A DNA stretch of 64,000 nt from Nitrospirota bacterium (GCA_040755395.1 JBFMAX010000001.1:248001-312000), one strand, 5' to 3'; numbered from the stretch's first letter, positions 15,585-24,673 are shown. The notes: generated by a model not told the origin, from the letters alone. Numbers and translations: made by a program.

Positions 15585-16542
15585 GCTCGCCGGAACCTAC
15601 AATCCACCGATACGATAAAGCTTCGTAGCCCGCAATCCAGCCGCAGGCCCCTCCCTCGCCCAGCCACTGCATGATATTGCAGTGCACGCCGAGGCGGCGC
15701 ACCGCTTCCTTCAGCATAAGGGACACGATCTCCCCTTGCACCCCCTCGGAAGGGCGTGCAAGGGTGATCTCGAAACGCTCCGTTGGCACATTGATGCCCA
15801 GTGAACAAAAATACCTGTGCTCTCCCACGGTGCGTGGCAGAGCCTCCAACTCCTTGCTGATGTATTTCGAGAGATACCGGGCGAGCTTGACCGGCGAGCT
15901 CCCCGGCCGTGGCCCTTTGACGTTGACCTGGCCCTGGCCGTTGCCGACGACTTTATACCAGCAGCGGCGCAGGAGCCGGACGTCCTGAAAGCCCTTGACG
16001 GCGATATGGAGATGAATGGCCCCCCGCTTTTGATGCTCCATGACCGCCACGTACTGAAAGGAGGCTCCCAATCGCTTCAGCATTCGGCGGAATTGGTCGA
16101 GGTTCTCGAGCGCCCGGGTCCGGTCCTGGACGTTCTCTGGATATGTTAACGTGAGCAAGGTATCGGCCCCGATCGCGATGCACTTTTTCCGAATTTCTCC
16201 CTTGGCCCCGGCCCAGGCCCGTTGCAGGTTCCGTTCTCGGTTCGGTGAGCGTCCTTTCGTTCCGCGCTTTCCGGGTCTGGAGTCCGACTTTCCCCAGGTG
16301 GCCTCCATCCATTGCTTCCCGAAGTCGTGAACGTTCACCGCCCATCTGTGGACGACCTGAACAGGCGGTGCGACTGGCTGTGACGAGGACGGATCGCCGA
16401 GATATGTCTTCCTGAGAAGTTTAGGGGCTGCCGCTGGCGCGGCAGCCGTGCGTCGGTGGCTGTCGCCATCCGGCGCACTGGCTTCCCGCTTCAGGACGTA
16501 CGGCTTGAACTGCCTGGAGTTTGCATCCGTGCCTGCCTCCAC
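15565..16542 (-). CDS. rolling-circle replication initiator (HUH endonuclease)
   Basis: 325 residues. Three Rep motifs are seen in order: motif 1 'TLTYPENV' (131-138), HUH motif with H177 and H179 ('GAIHLHIAVKG') and the catalytic-tyrosine motif 'YLSKYISK' (Y223 and Y227). Such enzymes nick the double-strand origin and attach to the 5' end; relatives occur in small plasmids and inoviruses or microviruses. The N-terminal 100 residues are low-complexity and basic, and the C-terminus after 300 has Cys and Trp residues. Start is a GTG, taken as the first in frame. Tail-to-tail overlap with vapC. No nearby dso sequence could be identified. Confidence 0.85.
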   Translation of the reverse strand: MEAGTDANSRQFKPYVLKREASAPDGDSHRRTAAAPAAAPKLLRKTYLGDPSSSQPVAPPVQVVHRWAVNVHDFGKQWMEATWGKSDSRPGKRGTKGRSPNRERNLQRAWAGAKGEIRKKCIAIGADTLLTLTYPENVQDRTRALENLDQFRRMLKRLGASFQYVAVMEHQKRGAIHLHIAVKGFQDVRLLRRCWYKVVGNGQGQVNVKGPRPGSSPVKLARYLSKYISKELEALPRTVGEHRYFCSLGINVPTERFEITLARPSEGVQGEIVSLMLKEAVRRLGVHCNIMQWLGEGGACGWIAGYEALSYRWIVGSGEPSPEPT

Positions 16543-16573
16543 ATAGTCCCCGGCATCTCAGCCGCCGATGCGT

Positions 16574-16777
16574 TCAAGGTGTTCCCCCTTCAGGGATGGG
16601 CGGGCGGTATCCTTTGCGGATCAACTCCTGGACGACCTCCAGGGGAATCCGCACCTGCCGCCCGAGCTTCACATAGGGAATGCGCCGGCGGAGGATGTCC
16701 TTGCGCCAAGTGGCGACCTTCCGCCCCGTCAGTGCCTCCGTCTCTCTCACCGTGAAGAGCTTCGCACTGTCCTTCAC
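16574..16777 (-). CDS. excisionase / AlpA-like MerR-type DNA-binding protein
   Basis: 67 residues from a GTG that follows a perfect AAGGAGGT with a five-base spacer; a longer upstream frame exists but has no ribosome site. The product has a winged-helix excisionase pattern ('LFTVRETEALTGRKVATWRK', 'RRIPYVKLGRQVRIPLEVVQ'). Such proteins bend attachment-site DNA or activate integrase genes. It ends 31 bases before rep, so xis and rep form a small minus-strand operon. Confidence 0.85.
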   Translation of the reverse strand: MKDSAKLFTVRETEALTGRKVATWRKDILRRRIPYVKLGRQVRIPLEVVQELIRKGYRPPIPEGGTP

Positions 16778-16940
16778 GCCCCACCTCCTTGCGTTTTGAG
16801 ATTGACTGCGCTTGCGAACCCACCTATACTGCTTTCTTACAATAACGCCTTTAGTCATGCAAGACGTTAGCGCAATGTAATGCGATAAAGTCAGTTCTCA
16901 CAGAATCGCATTGGCACCGATGAATCACAGCGAGGCAGGC

Positions 16941-17651
16941 ATGGACAACGAACTGGCGGGGGTCTTGGACGAGCTGGCGAAGGCGGCGGAGCGCCTGGGC
17001 AGGAATCCGGACGAGTGCATGCGCTGGGTGCTCAAGTTTGCCCAGGCCGACCTGCCGAAGTATTCAGAAGGCCAGTGGGCCGACCTGGCCACCGAGGTTG
17101 CCATCTTTATAGGCCGGGGGCCCTTGGTCAGCGTCGGCCGAAACATTACCCATCTCGGGGCGGCCTTCGACTGGAGCGGACCGCCCCCAAAAAGCGCCCG
17201 CCTCAAGGCGGAATGGGCAACCTATGCCTCTCACCCCTCCCGCCAGCAAATCATGGCGCTACAGAAGCACACAAAGGAGGCGCTGAATACTTTCGCCCAA
17301 CGCAAGGAGCTCAAGTTTGTCCTGGGGCCGCTGCACATGACTCTTGAACCCTGGCGGGTTTCGCGAGGCGGGCTCTCGCTCAAATCCCATACTCCCGCCG
17401 ATGCTTTTCGATTTCACCTGGCTCTCTTGCTCTCCCATTACTACGGGCGCGTGAGATCCTGCGGGGAATGCTCAACCCTGTTTCTCGCCGACCGGCGCAA
17501 TCAACTATACTGCGCCACGCGGTGCCTGACCCGGGTCACGCAACGCCGTTGGCGGGAGCGCCACATGAAAAAGAAGCCACGCATAACCACGAAACGGAGC
17601 CTGCGCCGAGCTGGCGCAAAAGGAGCGCGTCATGGCACGAAAAGACGGTAA
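16941..17651 (+). CDS. element-encoded protein with CGNR-like zinc motif
   Basis: 236 residues from the ATG with a GAGG site; in-frame ATG and TTG codons slightly upstream are alternatives. The N-terminal 180 residues are helical and unassigned. Residues about 183-215 hold a probable zinc site, C-x2-C then C-x3-C ('RSCGECSTLFL', 'LYCATRCLTRVTQRRWRERH'), similar to CGNR zinc fingers, followed by a very basic tail. It overlaps the integrase start by 20 bp, so the two are translationally coupled. Likely a DNA-binding regulator of the element. Confidence 0.65.
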   Translation: MDNELAGVLDELAKAAERLGRNPDECMRWVLKFAQADLPKYSEGQWADLATEVAIFIGRGPLVSVGRNITHLGAAFDWSGPPPKSARLKAEWATYASHPSRQQIMALQKHTKEALNTFAQRKELKFVLGPLHMTLEPWRVSRGGLSLKSHTPADAFRFHLALLLSHYYGRVRSCGECSTLFLADRRNQLYCATRCLTRVTQRRWRERHMKKKPRITTKRSLRRAGAKGARHGTKRR

Positions 17652-18840
17652 GGATCGCGGCATCCTCCAGCGAAAGGGTCGTGACGGCTGGTGGGTCCGC
17701 CTCATTCACAATGGCCGGGAACGCTGGCATCGGTGCGATACCAAATCACAGGCGAAGGCCCTCTACGGCCGTTTGAAGGCAGAAATTCGGGAGGGAACGT
17801 ATTTCCCCGACAAGTTCAAGCCGAGCCAGGAGATCACGCTGCGAGCCTGGATCACCCGGTACAAGGACAGCATTACTTCGCCAGGGTTGCGGAACATGAA
17901 GCACTACGGCAAATTCTGGTCAAAGCTGCTAGGCCGCCGGCTGCTCACCGATCTGACCGGCGATGAGTTGCGCCACGTCCAGGCCCGGATGCTGGCCAAG
18001 CGCAAGCGCGCCCCGCAGACGATCACCCGTTACTTCGCCGGACTCCGGCGCATCCTGAACCTGGCTATTGCGGAAGGGAAGCTCGTCACGAACCCGGTCA
18101 AAGGCGTGAAGTTCTTTCGCGAGCCGCAGGGCCGTCTCCGGTTCTTATCCGATGGTGAGATCGCCCGGCTTCGGGAGGTCATGTCTCCCGAACACTGGCC
18201 GCTTGTGGCCTTTGCCCTGGAAACGGGCCTTCGGTTGAACGAGCAGTGCAAGGCCCGGTGGGATTGCGTGGACCTGGAGCGGGGTATTCTGACCATCCCC
18301 CTGAGCAAGTCCGGCCGGACCCGTCATGTCGTGCTGAGCGAGGCCACCATTGCCATCCTTCGGGGCCTCCCGTCATGGATGCACAGCGCCTACGTGTTCC
18401 CCAGCCCCCGTCATGGCGGAGAGCCGATGCAGGGCCGGCATTTCGTGGTGAAGGTCTATGAACCAGCCTTGGAGCAAGCGGGCATTGTAGGGGCAACCTG
18501 GCACACGCTGAGGCATACCTTTGCGTCACGGGCGGTCATGGCCGGGGTGGATATTCGGACGGTCCAGGAGCTGATGGGCTACTCCACGATCACCATGACC
18601 ATGCGGTACGCCCACCTCTCCCCGACTCACTTGCGGGAGGCCGTCAACAAGGCCAGCCTGGGGCAATCCATGGTGAAAAGTGCCAATGGAACCGTGACCA
18701 AAACCGTGACCAAACAGAATCAGCCGGTCACAGTTGAAAAGGAAGAAACGGCAGAAGCCTTTGAGGAACTTGCGGGAATAGGTGGAGGCGCCGGGCGGGT
18801 TCGAACCGCCGCATCGCAGTTTTGCAGACTGCTCCCTTAG
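17632..18840 (+). CDS. int: site-specific tyrosine recombinase (integrase)
   Basis: 402 residues, GGAG before the ATG. An N-terminal arm-binding region (about 10-60), a core-binding domain (65-160) and a catalytic domain with R201 ('ETGLRLNE'), K226, H291-x2-R294-H295 ('WHTLRHTFASR') and nucleophile Y326 ('MRYAHLSP') are intact. The last 20 codons lie within the att core and tRNA-Cys: the stop TAG is inside the tRNA gene. After excision the frame would instead run on into the left end of the element (see findings). It catalyses insertion into and excision from tRNA-Cys. Confidence 0.95.
   Translation: MARKDGKDRGILQRKGRDGWWVRLIHNGRERWHRCDTKSQAKALYGRLKAEIREGTYFPDKFKPSQEITLRAWITRYKDSITSPGLRNMKHYGKFWSKLLGRRLLTDLTGDELRHVQARMLAKRKRAPQTITRYFAGLRRILNLAIAEGKLVTNPVKGVKFFREPQGRLRFLSDGEIARLREVMSPEHWPLVAFALETGLRLNEQCKARWDCVDLERGILTIPLSKSGRTRHVVLSEATIAILRGLPSWMHSAYVFPSPRHGGEPMQGRHFVVKVYEPALEQAGIVGATWHTLRHTFASRAVMAGVDIRTVQELMGYSTITMTMRYAHLSPTHLREAVNKASLGQSMVKSANGTVTKTVTKQNQPVTVEKEETAEAFEELAGIGGGAGRVRTAASQFCRLLP
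18691..18715 (+). promoter_or_regulatory. candidate integrase arm-type sites (right, two tandem copies)
   Basis: ACCGTGACCAAAA at 18691-18703 and ACCGTGACCAAAC at 18703-18715, inside the integrase gene (coding TVTKTVTK), 68-92 bp from the att core. The same word occurs at 11426 next to attL. Confidence 0.4.
18783..18827. repeat. attR: 45-bp core shared with attL, inside tRNA-Cys
   Basis: Identical to 11238-11282; sequences diverge immediately on both sides. It overlaps the 3' 45 bases of the intact tRNA-Cys and the end of int. Confidence 0.92.
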
Positions 18841-18858
18841 CCACTTGGGTACGGCGCC
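18783..18858 (-). tRNA. tRNA-Cys (GCA)
   Basis: 76 bases including encoded CCA. Acceptor stem GGCGCCG pairs with CGGCGCC, the anticodon stem GCAGT/ACTGC encloses the loop CTGCAAA (anticodon GCA), and the T arm GGCGGTTCGAACCCGCC is standard. The intact copy is at the right end of the integrative element, rebuilt from the element's att core plus the chromosomal 5' part. Confidence 0.95.
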
Positions 18859-18985
18859 ACGTGCGGCATTATAGCCAGGCGGCTCTTCCAAACTCAACAA
18901 TCAGCGGCGCCTCCGAGGAAATGCCTGTGGGTTCACGTGCGAGAAACAGGTCCGCGTCATCTCGCGGACAGATCGGGGGAACTCG

Positions 18986-20182
18986 TTAGCTTTTGTCGGA
19001 GAGTACCGGCAGTTCGCGGACGAGCGATGATGAGGTCTCGGTCGAGGAAACGTTAGAAACGGGAGTGGATGACGCATTTCCGTGGGCGGCCGCCTGTTCG
19101 TCTCCTGTGCTTTCCGCTTCCTTTTCTTTCGCCAATAGCTCGACTTCTTCGATCAATCGGTCCATCAGTTCGGCCATGGGCACCTTACGGACTAGCTTGC
19201 CTTTCTTGAACAAAATGCCCACCCCTTCGCCGCCGGCGATGCCGATGTCCGCTTCTTTTCCTTCGCCGATCCCGTTGACCACGCACCCGAGCACCGACAC
19301 GTTGAGCGGCGTCTTGATGTGCCCGAGCCGCTTCTCGAGCTCGTTCGCCATACGGACCACATCGATCTCGACGCGGCCGCAGGTTGGGCAGGCGATCACG
19401 TTGATCCCGCGATGGCGCAGCTCCAGCGCCTTCAGAATCTCGAAGCCGACTTTGACCTCTTCCACGGGATCAGCCGCCAGCGAAACGCGGAGCGTATCGC
19501 CGATGCCTTGGGAGAGCAGCCATCCGAGCCCGATCGCCGACTTCACCGCGCCGGTCATCGCGGTGCCGGCTTCCGTGATGCCGATGTGCAGCGGATAGTT
19601 GGATTGGTGCGCGAACAACCAGTAGGCGTCGATCGCCATATGCACGTCCGAGGCCTTCAGCGACACTTTCATATTCGTGAACCCGACGTCTTCCAGCGCA
19701 TGGACAGCGTTCAGCGCCGACTCGGCCAGTGCCTCGGCCGTCGGGTAGCCGTACTTCTCCAGCAGATGCCGCTCCAGCGATCCTCCATTGACACCGATCC
19801 GCAACGGAATCCCTCGATCGCTCACCGCCTTGATGACTTCGGCCACTTTCCACCAGGCCCCGATGTTGCCGGGATTGATCCGCACGCAGTCCACCACTTC
19901 AGCCGCCTTGACCGCCAGGCGATGATCGAAGTGGATGTCGGCGATGAGCGGCACGGTCATCTGCGCCTTGATCTTCGGGAGCGCCTCGGCTGCTTCCACG
20001 TCCGGCACGGCCACGCGGATCAGCTCGCAGCCCACCGACTCCAGCCGGCGAATCTGCTCGACCGTCGCCTTCACGTCACGCGTATCGGTGGAGCACATGG
20101 ACTGAACGGAGACCGGCGCATCTCCGCCGATCTTCACCATTCCGACTTTGATTTGCCTGGTCTTGCGTCTCGTGATCCGCAT
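18986..20182 (-). CDS. ispG: 4-hydroxy-3-methylbut-2-enyl diphosphate synthase (flavodoxin/ferredoxin)
   Basis: 398 residues. IspG reduces MEcPP to HMBPP in the non-mevalonate isoprenoid pathway using a 4Fe-4S cluster. An N-terminal TIM barrel ('[12 protein letters not shown]', 'LIADIHFDH', 'RINPGNIG') is followed by the C-terminal cluster-binding domain with 'CPTCGR' and 'GCVVNGIGE'. This is the short bacterial form without the plant-type insert. The last about 40 residues are a Ser/Thr/Glu-rich tail not needed in the family. It is the last gene of the minus-strand lipid block, 93 bases after dxs. Confidence 0.96.
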   Translation of the reverse strand: MRITRRKTRQIKVGMVKIGGDAPVSVQSMCSTDTRDVKATVEQIRRLESVGCELIRVAVPDVEAAEALPKIKAQMTVPLIADIHFDHRLAVKAAEVVDCVRINPGNIGAWWKVAEVIKAVSDRGIPLRIGVNGGSLERHLLEKYGYPTAEALAESALNAVHALEDVGFTNMKVSLKASDVHMAIDAYWLFAHQSNYPLHIGITEAGTAMTGAVKSAIGLGWLLSQGIGDTLRVSLAADPVEEVKVGFEILKALELRHRGINVIACPTCGRVEIDVVRMANELEKRLGHIKTPLNVSVLGCVVNGIGEGKEADIGIAGGEGVGILFKKGKLVRKVPMAELMDRLIEEVELLAKEKEAESTGDEQAAAHGNASSTPVSNVSSTETSSSLVRELPVLSDKS

Positions 20183-20275
20183 GAGTTTCAGAAGGTCGCG
20201 GCTGAGGTGAAGGTTAAGAAAAATCCTGAACCTATCCTAGCTTGACCTTAACCGTAGCCTCAACCCTTTTCCGGC

Positions 20276-22243
20276 TCAGCTCCCCTGTTCGTCTCCGATC
20301 GGCGCGCCGCTGAAGGGCGCGTAGCCGGCGCCCATGGCATTGCGGGCATGGATTGCGGCGCGACCACCCGAAGTCTGGGTCATCAATTCTTTGACGCTCT
20401 GGTAAATACCTTCCGCCGTAAGCCCGTACTTCTCACGCAACAGGTCCTGCGGTCCCTGCTCGATGTACCAGTCCGGCAAACCGATCAGTTTGGTGCGCAG
20501 GTGCGCGAGGCCTTCGTCGGACAAGGCTTCGAGCACGGCCGAGCCGAATCCACCCATCTTGCATCCTTCCTCGACCGTAACCAGATAGCAGACCCGCTTC
20601 GCCACACCGACGATCAAGTCCTTGTCGAGAGGCTTCACGAACCGCGCATTGACGACCGCGGCGGAAACGCCCTCCCGCTCCAACCGTTCAGCCGCCTGGA
20701 CGGCCTGCCAGACCGTGACACCGATGGCGACGATGGCGACGTCCGTTCCGTCCCGCAACAGCTCCCCTTTTCCGATTGGAAGCGCCGCCGGCTCCTGATC
20801 CAGGCCTACCCCCAGACTGACGCCTCGCGGATAGCGCACCGCCGCGGGCCCGTCGTGGATCAGGCAGGTTTTCACCATATGCTGCAGTTCATTTTCGTCC
20901 TTCGGCGCCATCACGACCATATTGGGGACGTGCCGCAGATACGCGAGGTCGAAGGCGCCGTGATGCGTCGTGCCGTCTTCGGCGACCAAACCGCCTCGGT
21001 CGATGCAGAACGTGACCGGCAGGTTTTGCGTGGCCACATCGTGCACCACTTGATCGTAGGCCCGCTGCAGAAACGTCGCGTACATGGCGACGACGGGTCT
21101 CATGCCCTGCGCCGCCAGCCCGGCGGCGAACGTCACTGCATGCTGCTCCGCGATCCCGACGTCGTAGAGTCGGTCGGGGAATTCCTTTTCAAAAGCCGTG
21201 AGACCGGTGCCTTCGCACATCGCCGCGGTAATGGCCACGACGCGCCTGTCCGATCGGGCCAGCTTGATCAGCGTATCGACCGCGATCGCCGTGTAGGTCG
21301 GGCGCGGCGACTTCTTCGCCGGCGCGCCGGTCTCGCGGACGAAGGGCGGGCAGGCATGAAACCAGACCGGATTGTTCACGGCCGGCTCGTACCCCAGTCC
21401 TTTCTTCGTGATGACGTGGAGCAGGATCGGCCCTTTCAACTTGAGCACGTTCTCCAACGTCGGAAGGAGATGGTCGAAGTTATGGCCGTCGATCGGTCCG
21501 ACATACTGGAAGCCCAGTTCCTCGAACAGCAGTCCCGGCAGGATGACGCCTTTCGCCAATTCCTCGGCGCGACGAGCGATCTTCTGCATGTCCTGACCGA
21601 TGCCCGGAATCAGGCGCAGCAGATGGCCCGTTTCTTCACGAACGCGCGCGTAAAACTCTCCGGTGAAGGTTCGATTCAGATAGGCGGAGATGGCCCCGAC
21701 GTTTTTGGAGATCGACATCTGGTTGTCGTTCAAGATCACGAGGAAGTCCTTGCCGAGCCCGCCGGCGTGATGCAGCCCTTCCAGCGTCATGCCGGCCGTC
21801 ATCGCGCCGTCGCCGACCACGCACACCACTTTGTGCTTCTGGCCCTGCTGATCGCGCGCTTCCACCATGCCGAAGGCGGCCGATACGCCGGTGCCGGCAT
21901 GGCCGGCGTTGAAGGTGTCGTAGACGCTTTCTTCGCGCTTGCAGAACCCGCTCAGCCCGCCGTATTGCCGCAGGGTGTGGAACTGTTCGCGGCGACCGGT
22001 CAACAGTTTATGCGTGTAGGCCTGGTTGCTCGTATCCCACACGATCTTGTCCTTCGGCGTGTCGAGCAGGTAGTGCAAGGCGACGGTCAATTCCACCACG
22101 CCGAGGTTGGATGCGAGGTGCCCGCCGACGTTCGAGACCACACCGATGATTTGCTCGCGGATTTCCTGGCAGAGCTCGGGGAACCGCTCCGGAGGAAGCC
22201 GTTTCAAATCGGCAGGGTTGTGTATGGCCTTCAACAACGACAT
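20276..22243 (-). CDS. dxs: 1-deoxy-D-xylulose-5-phosphate synthase
   Basis: 655 residues. Condenses pyruvate and glyceraldehyde-3-phosphate with thiamine diphosphate, the entry step of the isoprenoid pathway. Visible: 'SNLGVVELTVALHY' with 'GHLAS', the ThDP motif GDGAMTAG from G144 with 'LNDNQMSISKN', and the pyrimidine-domain 'GIAEQHAVTFAAGLA' and 'DRGGLVAEDGTTHHG'. GAGGAGA precedes the ATG. A C-terminal extension of about 25 residues is present. With ispG and ispH in the same window it supplies squalene for the nearby shc. Confidence 0.97.
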   Translation of the reverse strand: MSLLKAIHNPADLKRLPPERFPELCQEIREQIIGVVSNVGGHLASNLGVVELTVALHYLLDTPKDKIVWDTSNQAYTHKLLTGRREQFHTLRQYGGLSGFCKREESVYDTFNAGHAGTGVSAAFGMVEARDQQGQKHKVVCVVGDGAMTAGMTLEGLHHAGGLGKDFLVILNDNQMSISKNVGAISAYLNRTFTGEFYARVREETGHLLRLIPGIGQDMQKIARRAEELAKGVILPGLLFEELGFQYVGPIDGHNFDHLLPTLENVLKLKGPILLHVITKKGLGYEPAVNNPVWFHACPPFVRETGAPAKKSPRPTYTAIAVDTLIKLARSDRRVVAITAAMCEGTGLTAFEKEFPDRLYDVGIAEQHAVTFAAGLAAQGMRPVVAMYATFLQRAYDQVVHDVATQNLPVTFCIDRGGLVAEDGTTHHGAFDLAYLRHVPNMVVMAPKDENELQHMVKTCLIHDGPAAVRYPRGVSLGVGLDQEPAALPIGKGELLRDGTDVAIVAIGVTVWQAVQAAERLEREGVSAAVVNARFVKPLDKDLIVGVAKRVCYLVTVEEGCKMGGFGSAVLEALSDEGLAHLRTKLIGLPDWYIEQGPQDLLREKYGLTAEGIYQSVKELMTQTSGGRAAIHARNAMGAGYAPFSGAPIGDEQGS

Positions 22244-22414
22244 AGCTCATTCTCCTCGTATGGAAGTGGTAACCGCCCGGTCTCTAGGGAAGCGGTGTGG
22301 ACAGGAGCTTCGAGAGTAGCAAGTTCTTAGGGATTTCAGGTAACCCGCGGCGTAGTCTCACACAGATTTCCGCTCTTGTCAAGCAATTCACCCGGAGCTC
22401 CGCAGAGACGAGCG

Positions 22415-23431
22415 TTACCGCCCATGATCAAATCGATACGTGATCACGGTCGAGAGCGTAAAATCCGCTGCGCTGTCTCGAATAAAATCCAAATTCTCCA
22501 CGCCGTAGACCTGCCAGAGCACATTCGACCTGAGCCGATAATTGAAGCCGACCGCCGACTCGGTGACCCCGCGATCCAGCGGTTTGAGGCCGGCCCCGTC
22601 AAACGGCGTGGAATAATAATCGAACTGGGCGGTGAACGAGAGAGTTTTCGACCAGAGGTATTCGACCGCCGCGATCCCCGACATGAACGGCCGCAGCGCG
22701 AAGCCGCCCACCTGGCCGGTCGGAAAGATGCCGTTGACGTTGCCGTACAGGATCCATCGTCCGGCCACCGTCCTTTCCACCGCGAGCCCGATCCCCACGT
22801 CCGGATGTCCGCTGCCGAAGAATTTGCCCTGGTCTCCCGAGGGCACCTTGACCGCCAATCGCAACGAAACGGCCGGGAGCGAAGCGCGCTGCGACAGAAA
22901 CTGGTACTTGCCGAGCAGGGTAATGTCTCCCAGCCCAAGGTCTCCGTCGGTTCCTGAAAAACGCCTCCGCCCCGCCGCCGAGAGGTTGTACGCAAATCCG
23001 GTGTCCTTCAACGCCGCCCGAGCCGGGCTCAGGCCCGTGGTCGCCCGTTCGGTCGCCGTAATGACGCCTTCCATGAACCCGCGATACCGATAGAGCGCCG
23101 GCACTTCCATGCCGACTTCCAACCGATCGGTCAGCCCATACCGCAGGAACAGACCGGATCGGAGTTGCTCGAATTTCATGACCGCGCTCGCCTGCGCCGT
23201 GTGCTCGTTGAAAATGGTGCTGGTCTCGGCCAGTTCGACCCGCACATCCAGCCGACCTTTCTTGAGCACCTCGGCGCGGTCGCCCGGCATGCCCAGGAAG
23301 AGAAGCTGTATCGGCTGAAAATTCCGCACGGGCAACGGCCCGAAGCCTTCCGCCAACGCCGCGGCCTGCCCTGCGCAGAGCGACCAGATCAGCAGAGCAA
23401 GGACGAACGGCCAACGGACTTGTCCGGGCAT
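22415..23431 (-). CDS. exported DUF3187-like outer-membrane beta-barrel protein
   Basis: 338 residues. A signal peptide (about residues 1-27) leads into a sequence of alternating amphipathic strands with Gly and aromatic ends, ending 'FTLSTVITYRFDHGR', typical of an outer-membrane barrel. The internal pattern 'GLGDITLLGKYQFLS' and 'FPTGQVGGFALRPFMSGIAA' fits DUF3187 proteins. Start placed at 23431, 22 bases after the preceding gene; no good ribosome site is visible, suggesting coupling. Role unknown; the mla and Omp85-like neighbours suggest envelope transport. Confidence 0.75.
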   Translation of the reverse strand: MPGQVRWPFVLALLIWSLCAGQAAALAEGFGPLPVRNFQPIQLLFLGMPGDRAEVLKKGRLDVRVELAETSTIFNEHTAQASAVMKFEQLRSGLFLRYGLTDRLEVGMEVPALYRYRGFMEGVITATERATTGLSPARAALKDTGFAYNLSAAGRRRFSGTDGDLGLGDITLLGKYQFLSQRASLPAVSLRLAVKVPSGDQGKFFGSGHPDVGIGLAVERTVAGRWILYGNVNGIFPTGQVGGFALRPFMSGIAAVEYLWSKTLSFTAQFDYYSTPFDGAGLKPLDRGVTESAVGFNYRLRSNVLWQVYGVENLDFIRDSAADFTLSTVITYRFDHGR

Positions 23432-23453
23432 CGCGCACGCCACCGATCGACCG

Positions 23454-24656
23454 TCAGTAAGGGAAATCCAATCCGGCGAACACCGCTCCTCCTTCGCGGC
23501 TGTAGCCGTAATCGACACGGCCGACCACATTGGGCCGCACCAATCCGCGGAAGCCGATTCCTGGAGTCATCCGATAATCCTTAAAACTGACGTCCTTATA
23601 GTTTTCGAACACCTGGCCCGTGTCCAGGAACGGTGCGACCTCGAAGTCCGCAGTGACGCCGAACATCTTGGTCCGCATCACGTGGATGCGTTCCTCGACA
23701 CTGACCGCCACGAGATGCTTGTCGATGAACCGATCCACCCCGAACCCCCGCAGGTTGTTCTGCCCGCCCAGCGAACTCTGCTCGTAGAACGGCACCTCGC
23801 TGCCCAACGTCGCCTGCAGATCCGCGCGCACGACGAGGATCGCCCGCTTGGATTCGCTGGGGAACAGCTTCTTGACTTCAATTTCGTACCGGGAGAACAC
23901 GGGATGGTCGCCGTTGCGAAGATTCTGGTTCAGTTCGGCATAGGCGGTCACTTGCATGCCGTCGGTCGGCGTGACCAAACTGTCGCGCGTGTCGTAATGG
24001 AAAGTGACCCGATGCCCCAGGATCGTCGCGCCTCGGACGCCGTCGACATTCGGAAAGCGATCCACGGTGAACGGCAGATCGGTCCCGCCGCGCTGAAGAC
24101 TCACGTCTCTGAACCGCTGGCCGACGGCGATCTGCGTCACCTCGTTGGCATGGAGGCCGAACTTCCACCAGGCCCGGCCTTCCCGCGCCGTGTAGTTCGT
24201 CTCGTTGCCTTCGACCGTCGTTTGTCCGATCCCCCAAAACCGCGCGGTCGCATTTTTGAAAAAGGTTCCTCCGTAGCTGAGCGCGTACCGCCCGTGGCTG
24301 AAGGCCGGGTCCGTGTAGCTGAACAGGAGCTTCCGCTCGATCAGCTCCGTGAACGAGGCGATGAACCGCATCTCCCGGCCGCCCGGTTCGTAACGAAAGA
24401 TATTGAGCGCGCCCCGGACCCCGACGATCGAGTTGCGGATCACCATCGGCGCCACGAGATACTTCAATTCGCCGTCGGGTTCGGTCACGAGAATCGGCAC
24501 GATCAGGCCGACATCGTTGCCGTCGTTTCTGGTGGTGGACACGGAGGGAATCGGAAAATACTGGGTCTCTGCAACGGCCGACCGCGGCGGGAAGGGGAAG
24601 GCAGCCCCCCCGAGCACGAGCAGGACCAAGGCGAGAAGTCGATGCATCGGGGGCAT
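23454..24656 (-). CDS. Omp85/surface-antigen (BamA/TamA-type) outer-membrane protein
   Basis: 400 residues with a signal peptide (cleavage near residue 29, 'AVA-ETQYF'). The sequence is a 16-strand-type barrel without obvious POTRA repeats. The conserved 'SSLGGQNNLRGFGVDRF' (LRGF-type loop motif of Omp85 proteins) and a C-terminal 'GGAVFAGLDFPY' ending in an aromatic residue are seen. Without POTRA domains it resembles patatin-associated or stand-alone surface antigens. It lies 17 bases after the mlaC-like gene in the same operon, so a role in lipid or hopanoid export is plausible. Confidence 0.82.
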   Translation of the reverse strand: MPPMHRLLALVLLVLGGAAFPFPPRSAVAETQYFPIPSVSTTRNDGNDVGLIVPILVTEPDGELKYLVAPMVIRNSIVGVRGALNIFRYEPGGREMRFIASFTELIERKLLFSYTDPAFSHGRYALSYGGTFFKNATARFWGIGQTTVEGNETNYTAREGRAWWKFGLHANEVTQIAVGQRFRDVSLQRGGTDLPFTVDRFPNVDGVRGATILGHRVTFHYDTRDSLVTPTDGMQVTAYAELNQNLRNGDHPVFSRYEIEVKKLFPSESKRAILVVRADLQATLGSEVPFYEQSSLGGQNNLRGFGVDRFIDKHLVAVSVEERIHVMRTKMFGVTADFEVAPFLDTGQVFENYKDVSFKDYRMTPGIGFRGLVRPNVVGRVDYGYSREGGAVFAGLDFPY

Positions 24657-24673
24657 GGGGTCGGAGGAACGGC

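Larger units (their letters stand above)
11238..18827. mobile_element. 7.6 kb integrative element in tRNA-Cys with rolling-circle Rep and tyrosine integrase
   Basis: Bounded by identical 45-bp direct repeats (11238-11282 and 18783-18827) that equal the 3' end of tRNA-Cys. Content in order: cargo block (11680-14401, lower GC than the host), AbrB-like orphan, DUF104-type antitoxin and VapC toxin, HUH Rep on minus strand, Xis-like protein on minus strand, Zn-finger-like protein, integrase reading into the right att site. No capsid, portal, Zot/pI or conjugation genes are seen, so it is not a complete phage or ICE. The Rep suggests a circular replicating stage. It is best described as an integrated rolling-circle plasmid-like or satellite-like element. 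Confidence 0.88.

Noticed and set aside
11238-18827. Complete inovirus or tailed prophage
   Set aside because: HUH Rep and integrase are present, but no coat, Zot/pI, portal, terminase or tail proteins can be recognised.
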